From assembly GCF_029892845.1 (NCBI RefSeq), contig NZ_JARXVT010000007.1:1-64000 (forward strand): a stretch of DNA of 64,000 nt, given 5' to 3'. Under the pieces are notes generated by a model. The model was not told the origin of the DNA. It did no database searches and saw only the letters and a program-made list of their open reading frames with translations. Made by a program: the position numbers and the translations under genes. The stretch comes from Aurantimicrobium minutum (GTDB taxonomy: Bacteria; Actinomycetota; Actinomycetes; Actinomycetales; Microbacteriaceae). This document shows positions 28,821-37,791 of this stretch, piece after piece (the stretch's first letter is position 1; the number at the start of each line of letters is the position of its first letter).

Positions 28821-29267
28821 TTAAGCGGCGTTAGACGGCCTGATGGCGTGCAGGTCTGAAGCTACTTTTTCGAGATCCTCGGGGGTAGCTGGCACGATGT
28901 CGAGCTGAGCAAAAGCTTCAGCACTTGCTTCGTGCACAGACAGGGGCTTCTGGTGACCGTGGTGGTGAATCTTTTTCTTATCGCGGGCACGACGCAACTG
29001 TTCCATCAAACGACCCATCGCCAGGTCAAAGGCGGCGTATTTGTCTTCGCCGTCTGATTCAGCACGAAGGACGGGACCTGCTTCAACGAGCTTGAGTTCG
29101 ACGTGGTCACCGCCGACGAGGCCTTTGCCGCCGTGGTGCTTGCTGACGGTGACGTCCAACTCAATGGGGCGGTCTGCGAGAAGTTCTATTTTGTCGACCT
29201 TCTCGGTCACGTAATTACGGAATCGGTCAGTGATTTCAATGTGGCGGGTGATGAAGTTAAGTTCCAT
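28821..29267 (-). CDS. hpf: Ribosome hibernation-promoting factor, short form
   Basis: A 148-residue protein whose first about 105 residues are the RaiA/HPF fold ([54 protein letters not shown]). It binds the 30S decoding region in stationary phase. Actinobacterial long HPF normally has a C-terminal dimerisation domain (about 220-230 residues in total). Here the C-terminal 45 residues are a short tail ([17 protein letters not shown]...) with no such domain, and none is found in the frames that follow. ATG start with GGGAGG upstream. It lies between comF and secA, as in Mycobacterium. Confidence 0.88.
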   Translation of the reverse strand: MELNFITRHIEITDRFRNYVTEKVDKIELLADRPIELDVTVSKHHGGKGLVGGDHVELKLVEAGPVLRAESDGEDKYAAFDLAMGRLMEQLRRARDKKKIHHHGHQKPLSVHEASAEAFAQLDIVPATPEDLEKVASDLHAIRPSNAA

Positions 29268-29364
29268 GACGACCTCCCGTAGTTGGCGTTTACGCCCAAC
29301 TTTTGGGCGATCCTTTCACGCCAATCGATGTTGTAGAAAATGTAGTCCTGTTTAGAGCAAAATG

Positions 29365-30066
29365 TCACGCATTTTCCCTGCGAGTGTCCTGAAAGTTTTT
29401 GGGAGTGTAGGCAAGGACGGCAGATCCCACCACGTCCGCGCCCCCGGCACGCAGTGCCCGGGCGCATTCCAGCAGGGTTGCACCAGTTGTGAGGACGTCA
29501 TCGACGAGGATGACTTTCTTTCCTTGCGCCGCAGGCAAAGCCCGGTAGACAGCCTTCATATTGCTGAATCGTTGCATTCGTCCCAGCTGCGATTGGTCTG
29601 CTCTAGTGCGATTGATTGCAAGGAGCTTCTCTGGTCGCACACCTGCCGCTGTGGCCAGCAGAGCAATCGGTGAATACCCGCGCTGACGAAAACTGGCCCT
29701 GCTGGACGGCGGCACTACCCAACTGATGCGCAGGGGCAGCTCTTGTGACCGAACCGAGTCATAGCTGGCCTTCATTGCCTCCCTCAGAGGTGTTGCCAGA
29801 TGCTTACTCACGGATGTTCGCCCCTGCTCCTTGAATCGATGCAGAACGCCACTGAGGGGCTCTCCGAGCTCCATGGCGAACCACAGAGGAAGTCGCTGCA
29901 GGCTTTCCGCGTCAAAGAGTTCCCGGTATTGGAGGTCTGCCACGAGACGAGCCCGACATTCCTGGCAGAGATTCCGATCTGGGCGATCACACCCCGCACA
30001 ACTAATCGGCAGTGCTAGCGCTAGGGCATCCGCACAGTGTTCTTTGAATTCCTGAAAACTCCACAT
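29365..30066 (-). CDS. ComF-family phosphoribosyltransferase-like protein
   Basis: A 233-residue protein with an N-terminal cysteine cluster CAGCDRPDRNLCQECRARL, which probably binds zinc, and a C-terminal type I phosphoribosyltransferase fold with the PRPP motif VILVDDVLTTGATLLECA. ComF proteins are linked to DNA uptake in naturally competent bacteria, yet the gene is conserved near secA and hpf in actinobacteria without clear proof of competence. The frame runs upstream to 30192, into lpqB; the ATG at 30066 (MWSFQEFKEH) is the sensible start. It lies between lpqB and hpf on the same strand. Confidence 0.85.
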   Translation of the reverse strand: MWSFQEFKEHCADALALALPISCAGCDRPDRNLCQECRARLVADLQYRELFDAESLQRLPLWFAMELGEPLSGVLHRFKEQGRTSVSKHLATPLREAMKASYDSVRSQELPLRISWVVPPSSRASFRQRGYSPIALLATAAGVRPEKLLAINRTRADQSQLGRMQRFSNMKAVYRALPAAQGKKVILVDDVLTTGATLLECARALRAGGADVVGSAVLAYTPKNFQDTRRENA

Positions 30067-30143
30067 GCTAGGGAGTGTGCCGGAGTCGCTGGAGGCCCTG
30101 TGGCTCTTTCCACTTATTCGTGGATAAGTTGTGGCCAAGGCTG

Positions 30144-31838
30144 TTATTGCTGAACGGCGAGCGTTGTCACACCCGTGACCGTGCTTTGCCACTGGGCACT
30201 GCTGCGCTGGGTGAGCACCTGACCATCGGAAGTGAGGATTCGAATACCGGCAACGGTATTTGCCCCGGCGACCGAGAGAGGAGTCCCTGTTGTCACAACC
30301 GGAAGATCGAGACCCTGTCCACCAATGACCTGCGTTCGGACATGAGAGGAACCATTAGCTGCGGCTGACACACTTACCACCGTGGTGGAGTCCACCCACG
30401 CTGCGGTGATGGGGACTCCGGCTGCCAGGGAGAGTGTGAGAGGAACACCCAGTTGAGAAGGCACTGATTTCTCTCCGCGGACCAAAGCGCTCACCACCAG
30501 CTGATAGGTGTCCCCAAACTGCAGGAGCGCCAGCACGCGGGAACCGTCTCGGGAGAGGGACAAGGAAAGGATGTTGTCCGCTCCAGTCCAGGGAACATCG
30601 AGTTGCTGCTGCTTGCCGTCAGTGGAGATAACGAAGAGCTTGCTGGGCTGATCAGCAGGAACAGACCAGAGATAGCCAAAGTTATCTAATGCCGGAGCGA
30701 TCAAAGCTGTACGTGTATCCACCAACTGCGCGTTACCATTTCGAACAAAAGACGCTCCCTCTGTCGTGAGGATGGACGCCAAGGTGTTCCCAGCAGAGGT
30801 CGTAATGGCAGAAGGCTTTTGCCCCATCAACACCGGTGAGAGCTGAGTCACTGTTTCAACTTTGGACCCAGTCCAGTAACCAAAAGTTTTATCCGTCAAC
30901 ACCAGTGGCCTGGAATCAACAGGCTTGGGCAATACGGAGTCAATCGAACTCGAGATGGCGTTGTTGAGAACAGCACCATCCACCAACATGTTCACCGCAG
31001 TGATGTTGTCTACTGACTGCAAGCTGGCAGAAAGTTGCTGCTTCATCTGGCGAATAATCGTGGGATCCGCAGAAAGCGCAGCTGAGTTGAGGTCAACGGT
31101 TGCTGTTCCCTTAGAAACAGGGACAGTGTCTGCCACAAGTGCAGTTCCGGCAGGGAAGCTGGTGTGGGCGGCGCCATTGGCTGACAGCCATCCTGATGGC
31201 CCAGCCAACAGCGCCTTGGTAATGCGTGTGCTGGCTGATGCGCCGTTGGGGAAGAATCTGACGTCGGGAACCAGCATGGAGTTGGTGGAGTCAAAGAAAT
31301 ACAACGGGTGTGCTTGGTACACCTGGTCGAAGGTGAAGCGGTCCATCACGACGCCATTCGGTGCGGCACTGATGCGCCATTGTCCTTCTACTTCTTGGAA
31401 GGAGTAGTCGCTCGTGATGGATTGGGGTGGAGAAACATCTACATAATTTCCCTGGGAGTCAACCAGTGCATTGAGTGAATAGGTCAGTTGGCCTTGACCT
31501 TCTGCTGTTTGGGTCACCGTGCGGAGACCTGCATCCACGCTCACACCTGTGGTGGCATCCCATTTCGCAGCGAACTCAGGGGTAAGGAACTGCCGGGCAA
31601 TGGCATAGTCGCTCACCGGTGAGGAAGACGCTTCAACAAAGCCGCGGAGAATCTGTTCAATGGTGGCGCCCTGAACGGGGCCAGAAGGCAAGAACTCAAT
31701 GGCATCGTCTTCCACAGGAACGACCGCAGAGCCCTGATTCACACCACTGCTCCGAGGGATACCTGAGCACGCAGTCAGCACAAATACAGACAAGATGGCC
31801 AGCGCCATAGCTGTTCCACGCGTTAGCTTCTGTGACAT
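30144..31838 (-). CDS. lpqB: Lipoprotein LpqB, MtrAB accessory
   Basis: A 564-residue lipoprotein: signal sequence with lipobox LTAC (Cys24), a GerMN-like domain (about 55-320, containing PNGASASTRITKALLAGPSGWL) and a C-terminal beta-propeller-like domain (about 330-560). LpqB interacts with the external part of sensor kinase MtrB and modulates signalling, and is needed for normal cell envelope and growth in mycobacteria and streptomycetes. It overlaps the mtrB stop by 1 nt in a TAATG arrangement, so it is translated after it. Length is normal. Confidence 0.93.
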   Translation of the reverse strand: MSQKLTRGTAMALAILSVFVLTACSGIPRSSGVNQGSAVVPVEDDAIEFLPSGPVQGATIEQILRGFVEASSSPVSDYAIARQFLTPEFAAKWDATTGVSVDAGLRTVTQTAEGQGQLTYSLNALVDSQGNYVDVSPPQSITSDYSFQEVEGQWRISAAPNGVVMDRFTFDQVYQAHPLYFFDSTNSMLVPDVRFFPNGASASTRITKALLAGPSGWLSANGAAHTSFPAGTALVADTVPVSKGTATVDLNSAALSADPTIIRQMKQQLSASLQSVDNITAVNMLVDGAVLNNAISSSIDSVLPKPVDSRPLVLTDKTFGYWTGSKVETVTQLSPVLMGQKPSAITTSAGNTLASILTTEGASFVRNGNAQLVDTRTALIAPALDNFGYLWSVPADQPSKLFVISTDGKQQQLDVPWTGADNILSLSLSRDGSRVLALLQFGDTYQLVVSALVRGEKSVPSQLGVPLTLSLAAGVPITAAWVDSTTVVSVSAAANGSSHVRTQVIGGQGLDLPVVTTGTPLSVAGANTVAGIRILTSDGQVLTQRSSAQWQSTVTGVTTLAVQQ

Positions 31839-33427
31839 TACGACTCCCTGCCTGATTCATCAGTGGGGTCGAGGGGCAACGGTGAAGAAGCAATGGGAAC
31901 ATCAAGTTCCCGGGGCAGCGTGAGACGGAACAGAGCACCTTCACCCGGAGCTGCCCACACATCGAGTTGTCCGTTGTGAACGCGGGCATCTTCCAAAGAG
32001 ATCGCCAGACCGAGACCTGTGCCACCTAAGGTACGTTGGCGTGAAGGATCAGCGCGCCAAAAGCGGCTAAAGACTTGCTCCAGTTGTTCAGGATCCATAC
32101 CGACACCGTGGTCACGAACGCTAATCGCCACAGCGGTGGCGTTGGAGTCCACGGCAACATCAATGGCCTTTTGCTCACCATGTTCAATAGCGTTACCAAT
32201 GAGGTTCATCAAGATTCTGCGAACGCGGCGTGGATCAATATCTGCGTCGAAGTGACCACCAGGGGCGGTGAGCGACAGATCACAACCGTGCTGTTCGGCC
32301 AATGTCGTCATGGTGCCCACCACATCTTGTACGAGTCCGGCAACATTGGTGGGCTCAGGCTCGAGGTTCACGCTTCCCGCGTCATAGCGGCTGATCTCGA
32401 GCAAGTCACCCAGAAGCTTCTCAAAGCGGAGCACCTGAGCATTCAAGAGTTCGGTGCTGCGCCGGGTCTTGGAGTCAAAACTCTCTCGTTCTTGGAAGAG
32501 AACATCTCCTGCGAGCTTGATGGTGGTGAGTGGTGTGCGGAGCTCATGAGAGACGTCGGAGACGAAGCGTTGCTGCATGACGGAAAGGTCTGCGAGCTCC
32601 GTCAACTGGCGCTGCATGCTGCCTGCCATGTCATTGAATGACCTGGCAAGCGTGGCCACCACATCTTCGCCCTTTTCCGGGATACGCACGGCCAAGTCTC
32701 CGGCAGCAAGCTTTTGCGACGTTTCTGCCGCATTCTTCAGAGGCGAGACAACCATGCGGGAGACGAACCAGGCCACACCCCCGACCAGAATCAACAGGCC
32801 CAGACCTGAGAACCACAACACCTGCTGAATAAACAGCAAGGTTTGTTCCGACTGCTCAAAGTCATAGCCAATGAAAAGTTCGTAGGTGCCAGCTCCTGGG
32901 ATATCCAGTTGAGAGCCCACCACGACTCCGGGCACAACTGAACCATTGACTGGAAGCTCAACGGACTGCCAGAACTGCTGGTCAGGAGTGGTCATCACCT
33001 GATCTTTGAGCTCGGTGGTGATGACACCACCGGTTAGTTCTGTGCTCGAGAAGTTTTGCGGAGCAAGTGCATTGGGTTCCTGATCGGGAACACGGTACAC
33101 AGCCACGAGACCACTCGAGGACGCATCACGAATAGCGGTTCGAGCAGCGTTCATCACCGACTGCATCGATGCTTGGTCGCTGGCGTCAGATGAGTCGAAG
33201 ATTCTTTGTGCAGCAACCTGTGCACGTTGTGATTCGGAAAGGACTTGGTTCAGACGCGAAGCAAAGAGGTCATTGCTGATCGAGAACGACATATAGATAC
33301 CGACCAAGATGATGGCAACGCCTGAAAGTGCCATCGAGGCCACGACGGTTCGAAATTGCAGGGAGCGACGCCACACGCGCGTCACGCGCGCTGGAAGCCC
33401 AAGAATGTCGAAGCGTCGAACCTTCAT
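31838..33427 (-). CDS. mtrB: Sensor histidine kinase MtrB
   Basis: A 529-residue membrane kinase: first transmembrane helix near residues 28-50, an extracytoplasmic sensor, a second helix near 205-228, HAMP, HisKA with the phosphoacceptor His in FVSDVSHELRTPLTTIKLA, and a HATPase with NLIGNAIEHG, DHGVGMDPEQL and GGTGLGLAIS. MtrB senses events at the division septum or wall and phosphorylates MtrA. The gene starts 7 nt after the mtrA stop and overlaps lpqB; mtrA-mtrB-lpqB form one operon. Confidence 0.95.
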   Translation of the reverse strand: MKVRRFDILGLPARVTRVWRRSLQFRTVVASMALSGVAIILVGIYMSFSISNDLFASRLNQVLSESQRAQVAAQRIFDSSDASDQASMQSVMNAARTAIRDASSSGLVAVYRVPDQEPNALAPQNFSSTELTGGVITTELKDQVMTTPDQQFWQSVELPVNGSVVPGVVVGSQLDIPGAGTYELFIGYDFEQSEQTLLFIQQVLWFSGLGLLILVGGVAWFVSRMVVSPLKNAAETSQKLAAGDLAVRIPEKGEDVVATLARSFNDMAGSMQRQLTELADLSVMQQRFVSDVSHELRTPLTTIKLAGDVLFQERESFDSKTRRSTELLNAQVLRFEKLLGDLLEISRYDAGSVNLEPEPTNVAGLVQDVVGTMTTLAEQHGCDLSLTAPGGHFDADIDPRRVRRILMNLIGNAIEHGEQKAIDVAVDSNATAVAISVRDHGVGMDPEQLEQVFSRFWRADPSRQRTLGGTGLGLAISLEDARVHNGQLDVWAAPGEGALFRLTLPRELDVPIASSPLPLDPTDESGRES

Positions 33428-33434
33428 TGCGAGG

Positions 33435-34121
33435 TTAGATCACAGCTCCGGCACGGTAACCGATGCCGCGCACGGTTGTCACGATGGTGGGGTTGTCCGC
33501 ATCAAACTCAACCTTGCTGCGCAGACGCTGGACGTGCACGTTCACGAGGCGAGTATCAGCCTTGTATTGGTAGCCCCAGACCTTCTCCAGCAACATTTCA
33601 CGCGTGAATACCTGCTGAGGCTTGGAAGCTAAGGCAACGAGCAGGTCAAACTCCAGCGGTGTGAGGTTGATGGTGGAATCTCCACGCTTCACTTCGTGGC
33701 CATCCACATCAATACTCAAGTCACCAATACGCAGAGTCTGCGCTGTGGTCACGCCAGGGGCCATGGAGCGCAGACGCGTACGAATACGTGCGGCTAGCTC
33801 TCCTGGATTGAAGGGCTTGACCATGTAGTCATCAGCACCTGCTTCAAGACCTGCAACAACATCTGCCGCGTCACCCTTGGCAGTGAGCATGATGATGGGC
33901 ACGCCAGATTCCTGGCGAATCTGACCACACACTTCAATACCGTCAAAGCCAGGAAGCATGAGGTCAAGTAGAACGAGGTCAGGCTTATGTTCGCGGAATG
34001 CAGCAAGTGCTTCTGCGCCATCGGCGCAGAACGAAGGCGTAAAGCCTTCGCCTTCCAGGACGATACCGACCATCTCCGCCAACGCGGCGTCATCGTCTAC
34101 AACCAGAATGCGTGCACTCAT
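33435..34121 (-). CDS. mtrA: Response regulator MtrA
   Basis: A 228-residue OmpR/PhoB-family regulator. The receiver (1-120) has the acidic pocket DDDAAL and the phosphoacceptor Asp53 in LVLLDLMLPGFDG, with Lys in MVKPFNP. The winged helix (about 130-228) ends in FTREMLLEKVWGYQY and VHVQRLRSKVE, TTVRGIGYRAG. MtrA controls genes for cell wall and division. The start codon has a leaderless -10 TAGGCT 7 nt upstream. First gene of the mtrA-mtrB-lpqB operon. Confidence 0.96.
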   Translation of the reverse strand: MSARILVVDDDAALAEMVGIVLEGEGFTPSFCADGAEALAAFREHKPDLVLLDLMLPGFDGIEVCGQIRQESGVPIIMLTAKGDAADVVAGLEAGADDYMVKPFNPGELAARIRTRLRSMAPGVTTAQTLRIGDLSIDVDGHEVKRGDSTINLTPLEFDLLVALASKPQQVFTREMLLEKVWGYQYKADTRLVNVHVQRLRSKVEFDADNPTIVTTVRGIGYRAGAVI

Positions 34122-34128
34122 GCGTTAG

Positions 34129-34134
34129 AGCCTA
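34129..34134 (-). promoter_or_regulatory. Leaderless -10 element of mtrA
   Basis: On the minus strand TAGGCT (34134-34129) ends 7 nt before the mtrA ATG. Confidence 0.55.
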
Positions 34135-34145
34135 GTCTCCAAGGA

Positions 34146-35645
34146 CTAGTAGCGGTAATGGTCAACCTTGTAAGGACCTTCGACAGGCACGCCAATGTAG
34201 GCAGCCTGCTCAGGTGACAAGGTGGTCATTTTTACTCCGAGAGCGTCCAAGTGCAGACGCGCCACCTTCTCGTCTAGGTGCTTGGGGAGTACGAAAACAC
34301 CTACCGGGTAGTTCTCACGGCGAACGAAGAGTTCCATCTGCGCAAGCACCTGGTTCGCAAAGGAGTTACTCATCACGAAGGAGGGGTGACCTGTTGCATT
34401 ACCGAGGTTCATCAGGCGACCTTCGGAGAGCACCAAGATGCTGCGACCGTTAGGCATGCGCCATTCGTGAACCTGAGGCTTGATTTCGACCTTCTCTGCA
34501 CCAGCAAGGTTCTCCAGTGAGACCATGTCGATTTCGTTGTCGAAGTGTCCCACGTTGGCCACGATGGCCTGGTGCTTCATCTCCAGCAAGTGCTCAAGAC
34601 GAATCACGTCTTTGTTGCCAGTGGTGGTGACAAAGATGTCGACTTGGTCCACAACGTTCTCAAGAGTGTCGACCTGGTAGCCGTCCATGGCTGCCTGAAG
34701 AGCGCAAATGGGGTCGATCTCGCTGACAATCACGCGAGCACCCTGGCCACGCAATGCCTCAGCAGAACCCTTGCCCACATCGCCATAGCCGGCAACGAAG
34801 GCAATCTTGCCGCCGATGAGAACATCGGTGGCACGGTTGAGACCATCTGGCAGGGAGTGACGGATGCCGTATTTGTTATCAAACTTGCTCTTGGTTACTG
34901 AGTCGTTGACGTTGATAGCGGGGAAGAGCAGTTCCTGCTTGGCAAAGAGTTCATACAGGCGGTGAACACCCGTGGTGGTTTCTTCGGTGACACCGATGAG
35001 TTCACCAGCGACGGTCTGCCAGCGTGACGGGGTCTCAGCCACAGTCTTGCGGAGGAGCTCAAGGATGACGCCATATTCGTGGCTGTCTGATGCAGCAGTT
35101 GCTGGAACAGCACCAGCGAGTTCGAACTCGCGACCCTTGTGGACCAAAAGGGTGGCATCGCCACCGTCATCGAGGATGAGGTTGGGGCCGATCCAGTCAG
35201 CACCTGCAGCTGAAGCTTCGGTTGACCAATCAAAGATGCGTTCTGTGCACCACCAGTACTCGTCGAGGGTTTCACCCTTCCACGCGAATACGGGAGCACC
35301 GGCAGGTGCTTCCACTGTTCCGGTGGGGCCAACTGCAATAGCAGATGCTGCTTCGTCTTGGGTGGAGAAGATGTTGCAGCTTGCCCAGCGAACCTGCGCA
35401 CCGAGTGCAACCAAGGTTTCAATGAGAACAGCTGTCTGCACTGTCATGTGCAAACTTCCGGCAATGCGAGCACCCTTGAGAGGCTGGGTTGGGCCAAATT
35501 CTTCGCGCAGAGCCATCAGGCCAGGCATTTCATTTTCAGCCAGACGGATCTGATGACGGCCAGCTTCGGCCAAGCTCAGGTCAGCGACCTTGAATTCCAG
35601 GCCGGAACGAGCATCAAAAGTTGCAGTGGGCATCAGCACAGTCAT
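34146..35645 (-). CDS. ahcY: Adenosylhomocysteinase
   Basis: A 499-residue enzyme that hydrolyses S-adenosylhomocysteine to adenosine and homocysteine, clearing the product of methyltransferases. [32 protein letters not shown] and the NAD-binding [18 protein letters not shown] (near residue 287) are canonical, as is the C-terminal KVDHYRY. The start ATG at 35645 is chosen because TAAACT lies exactly 6 nt upstream; the alternative ATG (MPTATF) is four codons later. In mycobacteria it also neighbours mtrA. Adenosine made here can feed the add gene at 61.5 kb. Confidence 0.97.
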   Translation of the reverse strand: MTVLMPTATFDARSGLEFKVADLSLAEAGRHQIRLAENEMPGLMALREEFGPTQPLKGARIAGSLHMTVQTAVLIETLVALGAQVRWASCNIFSTQDEAASAIAVGPTGTVEAPAGAPVFAWKGETLDEYWWCTERIFDWSTEASAAGADWIGPNLILDDGGDATLLVHKGREFELAGAVPATAASDSHEYGVILELLRKTVAETPSRWQTVAGELIGVTEETTTGVHRLYELFAKQELLFPAINVNDSVTKSKFDNKYGIRHSLPDGLNRATDVLIGGKIAFVAGYGDVGKGSAEALRGQGARVIVSEIDPICALQAAMDGYQVDTLENVVDQVDIFVTTTGNKDVIRLEHLLEMKHQAIVANVGHFDNEIDMVSLENLAGAEKVEIKPQVHEWRMPNGRSILVLSEGRLMNLGNATGHPSFVMSNSFANQVLAQMELFVRRENYPVGVFVLPKHLDEKVARLHLDALGVKMTTLSPEQAAYIGVPVEGPYKVDHYRY

Positions 35646-35651
35646 GACTCA

Positions 35652-35657
35652 AGTTTA
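35652..35657 (-). promoter_or_regulatory. Leaderless -10 element of ahcY
   Basis: On the minus strand TAAACT (35657-35652) ends exactly 6 nt before the ATG at 35645. The lack of any leader rules out an upstream S-adenosylhomocysteine riboswitch. Confidence 0.55.
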
Positions 35658-35691
35658 GAGCCGGATCTGCTAGCCAAAACGCCGCTGAGAT

Positions 35692-37116
35692 CTAGGAACG
35701 GATGAGAGAAAGGACTTCGTCCCGGATGGCAGACATCGTCTGCTCATCCGCTGCTTCCACGTTCAAGCGCAACAGAGGCTCAGTGTTGGAGGGGCGCACT
35801 GAGAACCACCAGAAGGCATCGCCTTCTGCGGTGTTCCCGGTGATAGTCATGCCATCCAGACCATCTTCCGAACCGCGGGAAGCAAACGCTTCGCGCACGC
35901 GCTGCGTTGCAGCCTTCACGTCGTTGACGGTGGAGTTGATCTCACCGCTGCTGGCATAGGGCATGAACTCTGCCGCAAAGGCAGAGAGCGACTTGGGCTG
36001 GTGACCAAACTCTGCCAGCACGTGCATAGCGGCAAGCATGCCGTTATCAGCACCCCAGAAGTTACTGAAGTAGTAGTGAGCAGAGTGCTCTCCGCCGAAG
36101 ACAGCACCGGTGGCAGCCATCTGGTCTTTGATCAGTGAGTGACCCACACGGGTGCGGACTGGCGTAGCCCCCGCACCAAGGATGGTCTCTTTCACAATGT
36201 TCGAAGAGATGAGGTTGTGAATAACAAAGATCTCGTCATTCGGAGTTGCTGCCTTAGCCCGTGCAATCTCACGCAGAGCAACAATGGCCGAAACTGCCGA
36301 AGGAGTGACAGGAGCACCCTTCTCATCGATAACGAAGCAACGGTCGGCGTCACCATCAAATGCCAGACCCAGATCAGCACCGTGCTCAACGACTGCCTTT
36401 TGCAGGTCGACCAAGTTCTTGGGCTCAAGAGGGTTGGCTTCGTGGTTGGGGAAGTTGCCGTCCAGTTCGAAATACATCGGAATGATCTCGATGGGAAGAG
36501 CTGGAAGACCTGCTGCTGTTCCGAGCACGGCAGGAACGGTCATACCGCCCATGCCGTTGCCCGCATCAACAACAACGCGGATGGGCTTGATGCCGGAGAG
36601 ATCAACCAGTGTGCGCAGGTAGCCGGCATAGTCGGCCAGGACATCTACCTCGCGGTAAGAACCAGGGGTTGCAACTGTTTCTAGTCCGTTCTCGAGGTAA
36701 TCGCAGGCACGGTCACGGATAGCTGCCAAGCCAGTGTCCAGGCTGATGCCTTGAGCTCCCGCGCGGGAGAACTTGATGCCGTTATAGGCGGCAGGGTTGT
36801 GGCTTGCCGTAAACATGGCAGCAGGGGCATTCCAGGAACCTGATGCGAAGTACGTCTCATCTGTGGAACAGAGACCGAGGTTGACTACGTTTGCACCTCG
36901 TGCCTGAGCACCGCGGGCAAAGGCGGCGGCAAAGCCAGGTGACGAGTCACGCATATCGTGACCGACAACAACTTCTGAACCAGCGCCGTTGATCTCATCG
37001 ATGAAGCCGGCAGCGAGTGCTTCGACCATCTCTTCGGTGAGCTGTTCGCCCACTAAACCACGAACGTCATATGCCTTAACGATGGAACGAAGGCTCTCAA
37101 TTGCGTTTTTGCTCAT
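35692..37116 (-). CDS. manB: Phosphomannomutase/phosphoglucomutase
   Basis: A 474-residue alpha-D-phosphohexomutase. The phosphoserine loop TASHNPAAYNGIKF is near residue 105, the metal-binding DGDADRCFVID near 252, the sugar-ring loop GGEHSAHYYF near 330 and the phosphate-binding RPSNTEPLLRL near 446. It converts mannose-6-phosphate to mannose-1-phosphate, between ManA and ManC, which are in the same window. The start has a -10 box 6 nt upstream, so it has its own promoter even though its first 20 nt overlap the end of the DUF3499 gene. Confidence 0.93.
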   Translation of the reverse strand: MSKNAIESLRSIVKAYDVRGLVGEQLTEEMVEALAAGFIDEINGAGSEVVVGHDMRDSSPGFAAAFARGAQARGANVVNLGLCSTDETYFASGSWNAPAAMFTASHNPAAYNGIKFSRAGAQGISLDTGLAAIRDRACDYLENGLETVATPGSYREVDVLADYAGYLRTLVDLSGIKPIRVVVDAGNGMGGMTVPAVLGTAAGLPALPIEIIPMYFELDGNFPNHEANPLEPKNLVDLQKAVVEHGADLGLAFDGDADRCFVIDEKGAPVTPSAVSAIVALREIARAKAATPNDEIFVIHNLISSNIVKETILGAGATPVRTRVGHSLIKDQMAATGAVFGGEHSAHYYFSNFWGADNGMLAAMHVLAEFGHQPKSLSAFAAEFMPYASSGEINSTVNDVKAATQRVREAFASRGSEDGLDGMTITGNTAEGDAFWWFSVRPSNTEPLLRLNVEAADEQTMSAIRDEVLSLIRS

Positions 37117-37315
37117 TCAATAAGTCTAAATGGCGCATCTCGTTCCAGCCCTGAGGCGCAGTGAAACCGAGAGCATGCTTTCGACACAAATCATGGGCTG
37201 CTGACTCTGGTTCCGGAGAGAGCGGACCCAGGACAGCCAGCTTGTCGTCATAGTCATAGGTCAGCGTGAAGAGAGCCGGCTGCTTGCAGCGGCCCTTGGT
37301 GCAGACACGTTCCAT
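37097..37315 (-). CDS. DUF3499 family protein
   Basis: A 72-residue protein with paired cysteines (MERVCTKGRCKQPA and HDLCRKHALGF), a likely small zinc ribbon. DUF3499 is an actinobacterial family found next to manB and a metallopeptidase-like gene, as here. Its function is unknown. The frame opens at 37369, but ATG 37315 has TACCCT 7 nt upstream and gives the family start MERVC. It is divergent from the metallopeptidase-like gene across 34 bp, and its stop overlaps the manB start by 20 nt. Confidence 0.85.
   Translation of the reverse strand: MERVCTKGRCKQPALFTLTYDYDDKLAVLGPLSPEPESAAHDLCRKHALGFTAPQGWNEMRHLDLLNEQKRN
37123..37128 (-). promoter_or_regulatory. Leaderless -10 element of manB
   Basis: On the minus strand TAGACT (37128-37123) ends exactly 6 nt before the manB ATG at 37116. 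It lies inside the upstream coding sequence. Confidence 0.5.
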
Positions 37316-37322
37316 GGTTTTC

Positions 37323-37328
37323 AGGGTA
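37323..37328 (-). promoter_or_regulatory. Leaderless -10 element of DUF3499 gene
   Basis: On the minus strand TACCCT (37328-37323) ends 7 nt before the ATG at 37315. Confidence 0.45.
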
Positions 37329-37337
37329 GCGCGGAGG

Positions 37338-37343
37338 TAGCAT
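37338..37343 (+). promoter_or_regulatory. Leaderless -10 element of metallopeptidase-like gene
   Basis: TAGCAT ends exactly 6 nt before the ATG at 37350. Together with the opposite box at 37323-37328 it makes a compact divergent pair. Confidence 0.45.
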
Positions 37344-37349
37344 GGGCGC

Positions 37350-37784
37350 ATGGACAGCACATTCCCCACGACGGTTCCTAACCGTGGCTTGAGCCGTGAT
37401 CGTCACGGCCGAGGAATGCGTGGACCGGTCACCGGCCCCCACCTGCCTCAGCTTCGCGGGCGTTACGAAACCTTCATGCTCACCATTGCTCACACCGTGG
37501 ATTACCTGCGCAGCATGTGGGCAGAAGAGTTGGCTGATGTGCACTTTGATGTGGCCCCCACCCCTCCTCGTGTTGAAGTCAACGGAGTGGTGGAGCGCTG
37601 GAAAGTTGACCACGAACGTCGACGCATTGTTCTCTATCGCGTTCCCATCCAGCGCATGAGCAAGCTCCACAAGGATGACCCGCTGCACCGTCAAATGATG
37701 ATTGAAAGCGTTGTTTTCAGGGCAGTGGCAGAACTCCTTGGTAAAGACCCCTGGGATCTTGGCCCTGAGCGCTTGCGCCCCTAA
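37350..37784 (+). CDS. Rv3259-like metallopeptidase-family (zincin-fold) protein
   Basis: A 144-residue protein. The first 35 residues are basic and probably flexible (NRGLSRDRHGRGMRG). The core carries LADVHFDVAPTPP and LYRVPIQRMSKL, family features of the small actinobacterial zincin group. The place where active members have HExxH reads IESVVFRAVAELLGKDPWDL, so the zinc motif is absent and catalysis is doubtful. It is convergent with the DUF5719 gene, 7 bp apart. Confidence 0.75.
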   Translation: MDSTFPTTVPNRGLSRDRHGRGMRGPVTGPHLPQLRGRYETFMLTIAHTVDYLRSMWAEELADVHFDVAPTPPRVEVNGVVERWKVDHERRRIVLYRVPIQRMSKLHKDDPLHRQMMIESVVFRAVAELLGKDPWDLGPERLRP

Positions 37785-37791
37785 TAGCTTT

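Noticed and set aside
35646-35691. Possible SAH/SAM riboswitch before ahcY
   Set aside because: The gap is 46 bp and the -10 box is 6 nt from the start codon, so there is no leader to fold.
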